Below, piece by piece: positions 16,804-24,867 of a stretch of DNA of 45,801 bases (position 1 is its first letter; every line of letters begins with the position of its first letter). The position numbers and the translations under genes were made by a program. A model generated the notes under the pieces. That model was not told where the DNA came from. It made no database searches and saw only the letters and a program-made list of their open reading frames with translations. Source of the stretch: Flavobacteriales bacterium CG_4_9_14_3_um_filter_40_17 (GTDB taxonomy: Bacteria; Bacteroidota; Bacteroidia; Flavobacteriales; Flavobacteriaceae); assembly GCA_002790195.1 (NCBI GenBank), contig PFUR01000060.1, forward strand, positions 1 through 45,801, given 5' to 3'.

Positions 16804-16810
16804 TACAAAT
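16791..16810 (+). promoter_or_regulatory. Candidate Rrf2 operator (dyad over the -7 box)
   Basis: ATTTGTA-TCTTTG-TACAAAT is a perfect 7-bp inverted repeat with a 6-base centre, which contains most of the -7 element. A repressor bound here would block polymerase. It lies directly before an Rrf2-type regulator gene, so autoregulation is the simple reading; binding is inferred. Confidence 0.6.
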
Positions 16811-16823
16811 TTAAAACTGAAAT

Positions 16824-17258
16824 ATGTTTTCAAAAGCATGTGAATATGGCATCCGGGCTACCGTTTATGTAGCCTTTCAATCGTTGGAAGAAAGACGGAC
16901 CAACCTGAAAGAGATTGCAAAAGCCATCGAATCACCGGAGGCTTTTACTGCCAAAATCTTACAACAGTTGGTCAAAAACAACATCGTCGATTCGACAAAA
17001 GGCCCTTCGGGTGGTTTTATAATTAATAAAATACAGATCAAGCAAATCAAACTGAGCCAAATCGTTTCTGCTATAGATGGCGATAATATTTACACGGGTT
17101 GCGGTTTAGGGCTAAAAGAATGTGACGAAGAAAAACCTTGTCCGGTGCATGATAAATTTAAGGAAGTTCGGGACAGTCTTAAGTACATGTTGGAAACTAC
17201 CTCCATTGAGGAATTAACTTTGGGGATGAAAGAAGGATTAACTTTTTTAAAACGTTGA
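16824..17258 (+). CDS. Rrf2 family transcriptional regulator, probable iron-sulfur NO sensor (NsrR-like)
   Basis: A 144-residue winged-helix repressor with N-terminal FSKACEYGIRATVYVA, the Rrf2 recognition-helix region, and PSGGFIINK as the wing. Three cysteines, C93, C100 and C106 (CX6CX5C), match the [Fe-S] ligand set of NsrR/IscR proteins. NsrR clusters are destroyed by nitric oxide, lifting repression. It is the first gene of an operon with a haemoglobin and an iron-sulfur repair protein, which favours an NO role over iron-sulfur biogenesis control. No isc or suf genes lie near. Confidence 0.9.
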   Translation: MFSKACEYGIRATVYVAFQSLEERRTNLKEIAKAIESPEAFTAKILQQLVKNNIVDSTKGPSGGFIINKIQIKQIKLSQIVSAIDGDNIYTGCGLGLKECDEEKPCPVHDKFKEVRDSLKYMLETTSIEELTLGMKEGLTFLKR

Positions 17259-17260
17259 CC

Positions 17261-17647
17261 ATGCAGAAAGAAATTCTCACTTTGGACGACATTAAGCTGT
17301 TGGTTGACAGTTTTTACGAAAAAGTTCGAACGGATGAATTGCTGAAAGATATTTTTAATGAAAAAATCCAAGATAAATGGCCACAACATTTGGAAAAAAT
17401 GTATCGGTTTTGGCAGACCATATTGTTGGAAGAACACACCTATTTTGGCAGCCCGTTTGCCCCGCACGCACAACTCCCGGTTGCACAAGAACATTTTAAA
17501 CGCTGGTTAAAACTGTTTTATGAAAACATTGAAACACAGTTTACCGGAGCGAAAGCGGAAGAAGCCAAATGGCGCGCCGAGAAAATGGCAGAAATGTTTC
17601 AATACAAAATAGCCTATTATAAATCAACTCAAATTACAAAACCATGA
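17261..17647 (+). CDS. Group III truncated haemoglobin
   Basis: A 128-residue 2-on-2 haem protein. The proximal histidine is H78 in VAQEHFKRWLKLFYE, and the middle region FWQTILLEEHTYFGSPFAPHAQL is characteristic of group III. Such globins bind oxygen and NO and are linked to NO detoxification. The ATG at 17261 is preferred to the TTG six bases before. The gene starts two bases after the Rrf2 stop and its own stop overlaps the next start (ATGA), so translation is coupled across the operon. Confidence 0.95.
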   Translation: MQKEILTLDDIKLLVDSFYEKVRTDELLKDIFNEKIQDKWPQHLEKMYRFWQTILLEEHTYFGSPFAPHAQLPVAQEHFKRWLKLFYENIETQFTGAKAEEAKWRAEKMAEMFQYKIAYYKSTQITKP

Positions 17648-18366
17648 ATATCACAAAAGAAACCATTGTGGGCGAAATCGTCGCACATGATTACCGGACT
17701 GCAGCCATTTTCAAATCACACGGCATCGATTTTTGTTGCAAAGGCAACCGCAGCATTGAAGAGGTTTCAGCCACAAAATCATTGTCACCGGACAGCTTAA
17801 TTTCTGAGCTTAGCGAATTGCAAACACAAACCAAAGCCGCTACAAACGATTATCAATCATGGCCTTTAGACTTGCTGGCAGATTATATCGAAAAAAAACA
17901 CCATCGTTATGTAGAATCAACCTCCACTCAACTCAAGCAGTACTTGGCAAGGCTTTGCGAGGTGCATGGCAAACAACATGCAGAACTCTTTGAAATAGCC
18001 GAACAATTTTATGCCTCCGCCGGCGAATTGGCCCAACACATGAAAAAAGAAGAACTCATTTTGTTTCCTGCAATTCGGAAAATGGTATCTGCACAACACG
18101 CCCATCAAAAAATGGAAACGCCTCACTTTGGAACTGTTAAAAACCCCATTGAAATGATGAAGCAAGAACACGACATCGAAGGTGAACGATTCAGAATCAT
18201 TGACAAATTGAGTAAGCAATATACGCCTCCGCAAGATGGCTGTAATACCTATAAAGTAACTTTTGCTCTCTTAAAAGAATTTGAAGACGATCTGCATCAA
18301 CACATTCACTTGGAAAACAACATCCTTTTCCCGAAGGCACTTGAATTGGAAAAGGTGCTTGCATAG
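17644..18366 (+). CDS. ric: Iron-sulfur cluster repair di-iron protein (Ric/ScdA/YtfE)
   Basis: A 240-residue cytoplasmic protein that repairs iron-sulfur clusters damaged by nitric oxide or oxidants. The N-terminal ScdA_N domain has the pair C31-C32 in IDFCCKGNRSIEE, and the C-terminal haemerythrin-like four-helix bundle supplies the di-iron ligands (His and Glu in KKHHRYVE, QHMKKEE, KQEHDIEG and HIHLENNILFP). Length is normal. It closes the NO-stress operon; a large non-coding gap follows. Confidence 0.95.
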   Translation: MNITKETIVGEIVAHDYRTAAIFKSHGIDFCCKGNRSIEEVSATKSLSPDSLISELSELQTQTKAATNDYQSWPLDLLADYIEKKHHRYVESTSTQLKQYLARLCEVHGKQHAELFEIAEQFYASAGELAQHMKKEELILFPAIRKMVSAQHAHQKMETPHFGTVKNPIEMMKQEHDIEGERFRIIDKLSKQYTPPQDGCNTYKVTFALLKEFEDDLHQHIHLENNILFPKALELEKVLA

Positions 18367-19106
18367 ATGGACAGACTGAAACATTTAATTTGATCAGGGT
18401 AAAGTTGATTAAATAAATTATTATTGTTTACTCAAATACTAATCTTGGAGGGATTAAAGTTTCATAAACAACATATTACATTACAACTGTTCGACCCAGA
18501 CGGGGTTGCAGAAACGTCATGAATATGTAAACTACGAATGTGTGATGACTTCGGCTTCTGACAAATAGGATATTTAAATTTGATTATTCGGGAAAAGGAT
18601 TGCTCTATTTAAACCAATCCCGGTAATTGTCCCAATACCGATAACTATCAGGATGATTCGCTTAGATTTCATCTGTCTATATTTATTTGTTTTTAAAAGA
18701 CCAGATGGAATGCCATGTTAATCATATCGGTTTGTTTGCAAATTGTTAATTGGCATTTGATAACTTTATGAGAATAAGTTGTTATTAACCCCAGTTCAGT
18801 TTATAACTAATTACATATCAAATACATAATATTTTTTCGAGCATATTGATATCGTTTTGTCAACATTCCTGCCCGACTTCGCCATTCAGGCGGGTTTGCA
18901 TTCCCTGACCGTCGAGAGCAAAAATATCGCCAAAACCCGATAATTTTTCTTTACAATACCGGCGTTAAAACTCTTGGCTATCCATATCTGTTTCTTACGT
19001 GGGGTTTATTTAATAATCTAGCTCAGGTTATTAAGAAAACTTTAAATAAAAATATGCTTTGAAAATCATACTTTTATTGCAACTTATTAATTCAACAAAC
19101 AAACCT
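18367..19106. other. 740-base non-coding, repeat-bearing gap
   Basis: No credible coding frame, tRNA or terminator was seen on either strand. It contains a GACCC/GGGGT hairpin near 18497-18516, the degenerate palindrome at 18635-18654 and a second inverted pair near 18871-18895 (GCCCGAC...GGCGGGT). These look like remains of dispersed or REP-like elements. AT-rich DNA from 18800 onward presumably holds the promoter of the isomerase-like gene. Confidence 0.55.
18635..18654. repeat. Degenerate copy of the 20-bp palindrome at 123-142
   Basis: ATACCGATAACTATCAGGAT matches the perfect copy at 17 of 20 positions; the three differences break symmetry, as expected for a decayed repeat. Confidence 0.5.
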
Positions 19107-19982
19107 ATGATTAATTCAATTATTAAATCAATGCACAAACAGCTCTTAATTGCACTTCTATTGGGAAGTTCACTTATCGGTATTTCCCAAAACAAGTTTG
19201 GAGGTTTGGCACTTTACACTGTTAGAGACGATATGGGCAAAGATCCCAAAGCAACGTTGACAGCTGTTGCAGCAGCAGGTTACAAATATATTGAGGCAGC
19301 AGGATACAATGACGGAAAATTTTATGGCATGGAACCGTTAATGTTTAAACAAGCCTTGAAGGAATTGGGATTAATGCCCATCAGCACGCATCAGGGCTCA
19401 GTTACCTTAGAGAATGCTGATGCCATGATTGCCGATGTCAAAGCCGCCGGGTTTCAGTATTTTGTGATTCCGGTTCCTCCCATGGGTCTTTTTACTTTTG
19501 ATTCTAAGGATCGTACAATGGGAATGAAAGGTAGTGTAGAAAATTTAGCAAATATACTGACCACCTTGGGCGAAAAATGTCGGAAAGCGGGTTTAAAGTT
19601 GTTGTATCACAACCACAATTTTGAATTTATGAAAAACAAAGATGGTATCGTTCCCATTGAATATTTATTGGAAAACACCAATCCAAAATACGTAAATTTT
19701 CAAATGGATTTGTATTGGGTCACCAATGCCAAAGCGAATCCGATTGCCTATTTTCAAAAGTATCCAGGACGATTTAAAATTTGGCATGTGAAAGACATGG
19801 ATGACGAAGGAAAATTTGCCCCCGTGGGTAAAGGACACATCGATTTTGCCAAAATCCTCGCGCAGAAAAAATTATCCGGCATGAAATATTACATGGTGGA
19901 ACAAGACAATACTTTTGACCTAAAACCGCTCGAAGCTATCAAAATCAGCCACGAAGGGTTGGGAACATTTGGTTTTAAATAG
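19107..19982 (+). CDS. Secreted sugar phosphate isomerase/epimerase-like TIM-barrel protein
   Basis: A 291-residue AP-endonuclease-2/xylose-isomerase-like TIM barrel exported by a signal peptide ending near LIGISQ. Putative metal-binding residues lie in YHNHNFEF, FQMDLYWV, WHVKDMD and MVEQDN. Periplasmic proteins of this group occur with sugar oxidation genes in Bacteroidetes, including those acting on 3-keto sugars. ATG 19107 and ATG 19131 (MHKQLLIALLLG) are both possible starts; a TTG at 19059 is unlikely. It stands alone here, about 25 kb from the GMC gene, so pathway membership is a guess. Confidence 0.85.
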   Translation: MINSIIKSMHKQLLIALLLGSSLIGISQNKFGGLALYTVRDDMGKDPKATLTAVAAAGYKYIEAAGYNDGKFYGMEPLMFKQALKELGLMPISTHQGSVTLENADAMIADVKAAGFQYFVIPVPPMGLFTFDSKDRTMGMKGSVENLANILTTLGEKCRKAGLKLLYHNHNFEFMKNKDGIVPIEYLLENTNPKYVNFQMDLYWVTNAKANPIAYFQKYPGRFKIWHVKDMDDEGKFAPVGKGHIDFAKILAQKKLSGMKYYMVEQDNTFDLKPLEAIKISHEGLGTFGFK

Positions 19983-20003
19983 CATTTTAGGTAGCAAGCA
20001 ACA

Positions 20004-20405
20004 ATGGCTATACAAAATGAAATGTACAAATATTGCCTTTTGACACTTTCGCTATTGTCACTAAATGCCTTTAGACAGGCAAAAAATGACAGTCTTTTGT
20101 CTGGTAAATTGTATGCTCAACAAGAGTTAAAATTGGCTCTCAATGACCAAAATCAACACAATATCATTGACAATAAAAGGATTGTTATTAAAGATAGTTT
20201 AACTGCGATAGGCGTAGCACAACCAATTCTTTTTAGAATTTACGGTAAAGACCAAATAACCAAGTAAAGACCTTATAAAATTTACTTCATAGACAATTAT
20301 TGGGTTATAAATGGAACACCTCCAACCGGATATTTGAGTGGAGTATTTCTAATAATCATCGACTTTTGAGACAGTAAAATTATAAGGATAACACATGGAA
20401 AATAA
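20004..20405 (+). pseudogene. NTF2-fold immunity protein gene broken by two in-frame stops
   Basis: One reading frame encodes a secreted-type N-terminus (YKYCLLTLSLLSLNA) and then the conserved blocks of NTF2-fold immunity proteins: AQPILFRIYGKDQITK, PYKIYFIDNYWVINGTPP, GYLSGVFLIIIDF and DSKIIRITHGK. The frame is kept throughout but is cut by TAA at 20265-20267 and TGA at 20367-20369; the natural stop is TAA at 20403-20405. The 87-residue product of the first segment lacks most of the fold. Relatives neutralise polymorphic toxins; no toxin gene adjoins. Two substitutions suffice to explain the damage, so decay looks recent. Confidence 0.8.
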
Positions 20406-20493
20406 CAGTCATTGGGCAAAAAAGATTCATTGATTCTTCCCGTTGCCTTTAGCTTCGCTCACGCAACAACTGCGGTTAACCGGTGGCTGAGCG

Positions 20494-20523
20494 ACGGTGG
20501 CTTCGACTCTGCACAGCCACCGT
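20494..20523. repeat. Hairpin repeat containing GTGGCTTCGACTC
   Basis: ACGGTGGCT and AGCCACCGT are perfect 9-bp arms around a 12-base loop. The 13-mer GTGGCTTCGACTC (20497-20509) recurs at 32950-32962. It lies just past the lpdA stop and could fold in its message, but there is no T run on the minus strand. A partial copy, CGGTGGCTGAGCG, lies at 20481-20493. Confidence 0.6.
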
Positions 20524-20527
20524 TGCT

Positions 20528-21934
20528 TTATACATGCAATGCACGGTTGTCAGTAGCGGCCAAAGCAGCTTCTTTAACAGCCTCGGCATAGGTTGGATGC
20601 GCGTGGCTCATGCGGGAGATGTCTTCTGCCGAAGCCCTAAATTCCATGGCTGTCACAGCTTCCGCAATCAAGTCTGCCACGCGGGCACCTACCATGTGAA
20701 CGCCCAACACTTCATCGGTTTTGGCATCTGCCAATATTTTTACAAAACCATCGGTATCCATACTTGCTCTAGATCGACCCAAAGCGCGCATCGGGAAAGA
20801 ACCTACTTTGAAATCCACACTAGCAGTTTTGAGTTCTTCTTCCGTTTTGCCAACCGCTGCTGCTTCCGGCCAAGTATAAACAACTCCGGGAATTAGGTTG
20901 TAATCAATGTGTGGTTTTTGTCCGGCTAATATTTCGGCTACCATCGCGCCTTCCTCTTCCGCCTTGTGTGCTAACATGGCTCCACGTACAACATCACCTA
21001 TGGCATAAATGTTTGATACATTGGTTTGTAAATGTCCGTTTACTTCAATTTGCCCACGCTCAGTAGCTTTCACGCCGGCTGCTTTCAAATTTAATCCTTC
21101 GGTGTAGGGTTTTCTTCCAACCGCAACCAAACAATAATCAGCTATAAAATCGACCTTATTCCCACTTTTATCATCGGCCTTGACCCATACTTCGTTGCCT
21201 TTGCGCTCAACCGCCGTGACTTTGTGTTGGGTGTAAAATTTCATTCCTTGTTTTTTCAAAATCTTGGTCATTTCTTTGGAAACCGCTCCGTCCATACCCG
21301 GAAGTATGCGGTCTAAAAATTCCACGACCGAAACCTCAGCACCCAATCGGAGATAGACCTGCCCCAATTCCAAACCAATGACCCCGCCACCAATGATGAT
21401 CAAATGTTTGGGGATTTCTTTCAATTTGAGAGCTTCAGTTGAGGTAATAACGCGTTCTTTGTCTAACTTGATAAAAGGCAAAGAAGCGGGTTTTGAACCT
21501 GTGGCTATGATGATATTTTTGGCTTCGATAGTTTCTTTTTTGCCGTCGGCTTTTGCAATGTCAACATGCGTGGCATCTTTAAAACTACCGATACCTTCAA
21601 ATACGGTAATCTTGTTTTTATCCATCAAAAATTTCACCCCGCTGCAAGTCTGATCGACTACTGCTTGTTTGCGGGCAATCATTTGTTCGAGATTGACTTT
21701 AATATCACCGGGAATATCGATTCCGTGTTCTTTGAAATGGGTAACCGCATCGTGATAGTGGTGTGAAGAATCGAGCAAGGCTTTGGAAGGAATACAACCC
21801 ACATTCAAGCAAGTACCACCCAAAGTACTGTATTTTTCAATGATGGCGGTTCTAAAACCCAATTGTGCACAACGAATGGCGGAAACATATCCGCCGGGGC
21901 CGGAACCTATGATAGCAACGTCAAATGAACTCAT
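20528..21934 (-). CDS. lpdA: Dihydrolipoyl dehydrogenase (E3)
   Basis: A 468-residue FAD enzyme that reoxidises dihydrolipoamide in 2-oxo acid dehydrogenase complexes and the glycine cleavage system. The FAD site GSGPGG (10-15), the redox disulfide C42-x4-C47 in GGTCLNVGCIPSK, the NAD site GGGVIGLELG, and the His-Glu pair H446/E451 in HAHPTYAEAVKEA are all present. Full length. A TATTTTTG box on the minus strand (21973-21966) may be its -7 element. No E1/E2 genes adjoin, so it is probably the shared E3. Confidence 0.97.
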   Translation of the reverse strand: MSSFDVAIIGSGPGGYVSAIRCAQLGFRTAIIEKYSTLGGTCLNVGCIPSKALLDSSHHYHDAVTHFKEHGIDIPGDIKVNLEQMIARKQAVVDQTCSGVKFLMDKNKITVFEGIGSFKDATHVDIAKADGKKETIEAKNIIIATGSKPASLPFIKLDKERVITSTEALKLKEIPKHLIIIGGGVIGLELGQVYLRLGAEVSVVEFLDRILPGMDGAVSKEMTKILKKQGMKFYTQHKVTAVERKGNEVWVKADDKSGNKVDFIADYCLVAVGRKPYTEGLNLKAAGVKATERGQIEVNGHLQTNVSNIYAIGDVVRGAMLAHKAEEEGAMVAEILAGQKPHIDYNLIPGVVYTWPEAAAVGKTEEELKTASVDFKVGSFPMRALGRSRASMDTDGFVKILADAKTDEVLGVHMVGARVADLIAEAVTAMEFRASAEDISRMSHAHPTYAEAVKEAALAATDNRALHV

Positions 21935-22012
21935 AATCGATTATTTGTTTTAATAAAGAATTGGACAAAAATACAAATGTTTTATTTCTTAAGTGTTGAT
22001 TGAACTCGGTTA

Positions 22013-22669
22013 TTAGTTTGGGAAACCCAAAAGCCCACCCAAACCAACGGTGAAAATCCAATAACCATAAATCGTATGTTCTATAAAAATCATGGAGGTT
22101 GAACGGGTTTTGTGATAAGTATAAGCAAAAAACATCCCGCCAAAGAAAGTAAGCAACAACACAAACTCGTTTCTGAAAAACACGTGTGCAGCTGCAAAGA
22201 AAATCCCATTTACAAAAATGAGCAATCTTTTGTCGCGAAAAAGCCTTTCATAACGGGAAAAGAAAAACACCCGATAGATTACTTCCTGTGGATATACGGA
22301 TAGTAAGCTGTAAATAAAAAATATTTTAAGCCAAATTACCGGACGCTCACGAACAATCTTAAACAAAAGTTCAGAATTGTAATAATATACACCCATGATG
22401 GTTAATATTGCCAATCCGAAGAATTTCAGGCCTGTATTTAACCAAAACCTCCGCCAATTGATGGTCTTTTTTGTTTCCCTGATTCGTGTCCGATTCCTAA
22501 AAATCAAGGCAACCACATAAATAAACGAGGCCAAAGTCAAGATGACCTTGATGGTAGTCGGGTAATAAAATAAAAAACTCAAGGGAATAACCAAAAAGAG
22601 GAAAATCATTTCTGCAATCAAGTACCGTTTATAGTTTCTGTACATTTTATAAGTATCAGGTTTTGTCAA
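22013..22669 (-). CDS. CPBP-like intramembrane protein, probably an altered protease
   Basis: A 218-residue membrane protein with about seven hydrophobic segments. The CPBP (Abi/CAAX protease-like) signature normally reads EExxxR; here it is Q-E-V-I-Y-R in YPQEVIYRVFFFSRYE. The other motif histidines are seen in FFAAAHVFF and FIEHTIYG. The first glutamate, a catalytic residue in Rce1-type enzymes, is glutamine, so activity is doubtful. Bacteriocin immunity and membrane protein processing are known roles of the family; the role here is unknown. Confidence 0.75.
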   Translation of the reverse strand: MTKPDTYKMYRNYKRYLIAEMIFLFLVIPLSFLFYYPTTIKVILTLASFIYVVALIFRNRTRIRETKKTINWRRFWLNTGLKFFGLAILTIMGVYYYNSELLFKIVRERPVIWLKIFFIYSLLSVYPQEVIYRVFFFSRYERLFRDKRLLIFVNGIFFAAAHVFFRNEFVLLLTFFGGMFFAYTYHKTRSTSMIFIEHTIYGYWIFTVGLGGLLGFPN

Positions 22670-22712
22670 AATTACCCAATCGGTCGGAAGAAAACTGGAT
22701 AGTTAACTAAAA

Positions 22713-24131
22713 TTAAGATTTTTTTAAACCCAATTCAATTCCTTTCTTGAGCATGTACTGATAAGCTGCCTCATAATCGTTTGAGATGATTCCTTCCAAA
22801 ATGGCTTCTTTGATGGCATCTTTGATGATTCCAATCTCCTTAGAAGGCGAAATTCCAAAAGTTTCCATGATAAGTTCGCCACTCACGGGCGGTTGAAAAT
22901 TCCGGACATGATCGCGCGTTTCTACTTCTTCAATTTTCTGCCGGACTGACTTGAAATTTTGATGATATTTTTTGAACCGGTTCGGGTTTTTAGTGGTGAT
23001 GTCGGCTTCGCACAAAGTCATCAGGCTTTCGATGTCTTCCCCCGTATCAAATATAAGCCTGCGGACTGCTGAATCGGTCACAGTATCTTGCGAAAGCACG
23101 ATAGGCCTCGAACTGAGCAACACCATTTTCTGGACGAATTTCATTTTTTCGTTCAAAGGCAAACACATTCTTTTAAATAGTTTATAAACCATCTTGGAAC
23201 CCACAAATTCATGCCCGTGAAAGGTCCACCCGATAGGTTCCTGAAATTTTTTGGTAGGTGCTTTCCCGATGTCGTGAAGTAGCGCCGACCATCGCAGCCA
23301 GAGGTCATCAGTGTTTCGAGCGATGTTGTCAACCACCTCGAGGGTGTGGAAAAAATTATCTTTGTGCCTTTGCCCTTCAATCTCTTCTATTCCTTGAAGT
23401 GCTGTCAGTTCGGGTAAAATAATCGGCAATAAACCGGCATCGTACATCAATAAAAAGCCAACGGAAGGTTTTTCTGTCAATAAAATTTTATTTAACTCAT
23501 CAACAATCCGTTCCTTCGATACAATCCGGATACGTTCAGCATTTCTTTTGATGGCTTGAAAAGCCTCAGTGTTTATCTCAAAATGGAGTTGCGAAGCAAA
23601 CCGGACGGCACGCATCATACGCAGCGGATCATCGGAAAATGTAATATCCGAATCGGCCGGTGTCCGCAATGTTTTGGTTTTCAAATCTGTAATTCCGGAA
23701 AAAGGGTCAAGCAATTCTCCAAAATTTCTTTTGTTCAACGAAAATGCCATCGCATTCACGGTAAAATCACGGCGAAGTTGATCATCTTCGAGTGTACCGT
23801 CTTCTATCGCGGGTTTGCGGCTGCTCCGGTCATAACTTTCTTTTCGTGCACCGACAAATTCGATTTCCAAATCGGCAGTTTTAATCATCGCCGTGCCAAA
23901 GTTTTTAAAAACCTGCACCTTTGGCTTTCCGGAAAGTTTGGAAGCAACTCGCTGCGCCAAATCGATGCCACTGCCTATGGCAACCACATCGATGTCTTTC
24001 GGAATATTTCTCTGTAATAAATAATCGCGTACAAAACCACCTATCACATAAGAATCTACACCCAACGCGGATGCTGACTCAGAGATAATCTTGAAAACGG
24101 GGTGATAAAGAGCTTCTGTATAATATTTCAT
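22713..24131 (-). CDS. CCA tRNA nucleotidyltransferase with HD domain
   Basis: A 472-residue class II nucleotidyltransferase that adds or repairs the CCA end of tRNA. N-terminal GGFVRDYLL (31-39) and the metal pair D46-I-D48 form the active site; RRDFTVNAMAF is the next family block. A C-terminal HD domain (LLHDIGKAPTK, about 288-300) may give phosphatase or phosphodiesterase activity. Length is typical for Bacteroidetes enzymes. It runs with the same strand as tsaC-like and glycosyltransferase genes, but a 169-base gap separates them. Confidence 0.95.
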   Translation of the reverse strand: MKYYTEALYHPVFKIISESASALGVDSYVIGGFVRDYLLQRNIPKDIDVVAIGSGIDLAQRVASKLSGKPKVQVFKNFGTAMIKTADLEIEFVGARKESYDRSSRKPAIEDGTLEDDQLRRDFTVNAMAFSLNKRNFGELLDPFSGITDLKTKTLRTPADSDITFSDDPLRMMRAVRFASQLHFEINTEAFQAIKRNAERIRIVSKERIVDELNKILLTEKPSVGFLLMYDAGLLPIILPELTALQGIEEIEGQRHKDNFFHTLEVVDNIARNTDDLWLRWSALLHDIGKAPTKKFQEPIGWTFHGHEFVGSKMVYKLFKRMCLPLNEKMKFVQKMVLLSSRPIVLSQDTVTDSAVRRLIFDTGEDIESLMTLCEADITTKNPNRFKKYHQNFKSVRQKIEEVETRDHVRNFQPPVSGELIMETFGISPSKEIGIIKDAIKEAILEGIISNDYEAAYQYMLKKGIELGLKKS

Positions 24132-24204
24132 TTAATTGTTTTCAGTTTCATATGGAGGTTTCCATCTCACGAGAAAGAAATTCTAATTGTTCAAATATTT
24201 TCAC

Positions 24205-24228
24205 CACAAAGCCACATAGTGCACAAAG
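24205..24228. repeat. Three tandem heptamers CACAAAG/CACATAG/CACAAAG
   Basis: Heptamers at 24205-24211, 24213-24219 and 24222-24228 sit in the gap between the CCA-adding enzyme and the Sua5/YrdC gene. On the other strand they read CTTTGTG-like units, a motif that recurs between genes in some Bacteroidetes. Function unknown. Confidence 0.4.
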
Positions 24229-24300
24229 TGCGAAAAATTTAAAGGATTTCAGGTTCCGTTTTTATTTATTTCCTTGTCAAAAAAATTACCTCAATCAAAA

Positions 24301-24867
24301 TCATTTTCTAATAATTTTCACCTGATTATCTAAAGTTAATTTGATGATGGTGGAAGCTTGTTTGCAAATTTTATCGCGGCGCAAATTTACAACATAGTCC
24401 ACCCCTTTTAAAATTTCGGTGCTAATTTCTTGGAAGGAATATGGGGTAGATGCACCGGACAGGTTAGCCGAGGTGGAAACCAAAGGTTTTTTGAGCTGCT
24501 CTATCAGCTTGAAGCAAAATGGCTCTTTGACTATCCTGACACCCAGCGTGTTGTCATCAGTTATGAGATTTCCGGCTACGTTTTTTGGTTTGTCCAGAAT
24601 CAATGTGGTCGGTTTTTCGGAAAGTTCCATGATTTGCCAAGCCGTTTCCGGGATTCGGTCAAATATTTGATAAAGCATGCGCTCACCGCTGACCAAGCAA
24701 ATCATGCTTTTGGTTTCGGAGCGCGTTTTGAGTTTGTAAATTTTTGACACCGCTTCCGGATTGGTCGCATCACAACCGATACCCCAAATGGTGTCGGCCG
24801 GGTAGAGAATGATACCGCCTTGTTGAAGAATTTTTAGCGTATTTTCAATTTCCTGGTGGATTTCCAT
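24301..24867 (-). CDS. L-threonylcarbamoyladenylate synthase (Sua5/YciO/YrdC, TsaC type)
   Basis: A 188-residue single-domain enzyme that makes threonylcarbamoyl-AMP from threonine, bicarbonate and ATP for t6A37 modification of tRNA. Family blocks: ILYPADTIWGIGCDATN (about 20-36), KLKTRSETKSM (ATP-binding KxR-type), STSANLSGASTPYSF. The Sua5 C-terminal domain is absent, as in TsaC. YciO paralogues look similar, so TsaC is likely rather than certain. Its start overlaps the end of the upstream glycosyltransferase gene by 23 bases. Confidence 0.88.
   Translation of the reverse strand: MEIHQEIENTLKILQQGGIILYPADTIWGIGCDATNPEAVSKIYKLKTRSETKSMICLVSGERMLYQIFDRIPETAWQIMELSEKPTTLILDKPKNVAGNLITDDNTLGVRIVKEPFCFKLIEQLKKPLVSTSANLSGASTPYSFQEISTEILKGVDYVVNLRRDKICKQASTIIKLTLDNQVKIIRK

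Noticed and set aside
18367-19106. tRNA or rRNA genes in the largest gap
   Set aside because: No cloverleaf-like arms, TTCRANTC loop or rRNA-like sequence could be seen.
20004-20267. Intact small gene of 87 codons
   Set aside because: Homology continues in the same frame past the stop for about 45 more codons, so it is the first part of a pseudogene.
24205-24228. Short CRISPR-like direct repeats
   Set aside because: Only three heptamers at 8-9 base steps, with no spacers and no cas genes.
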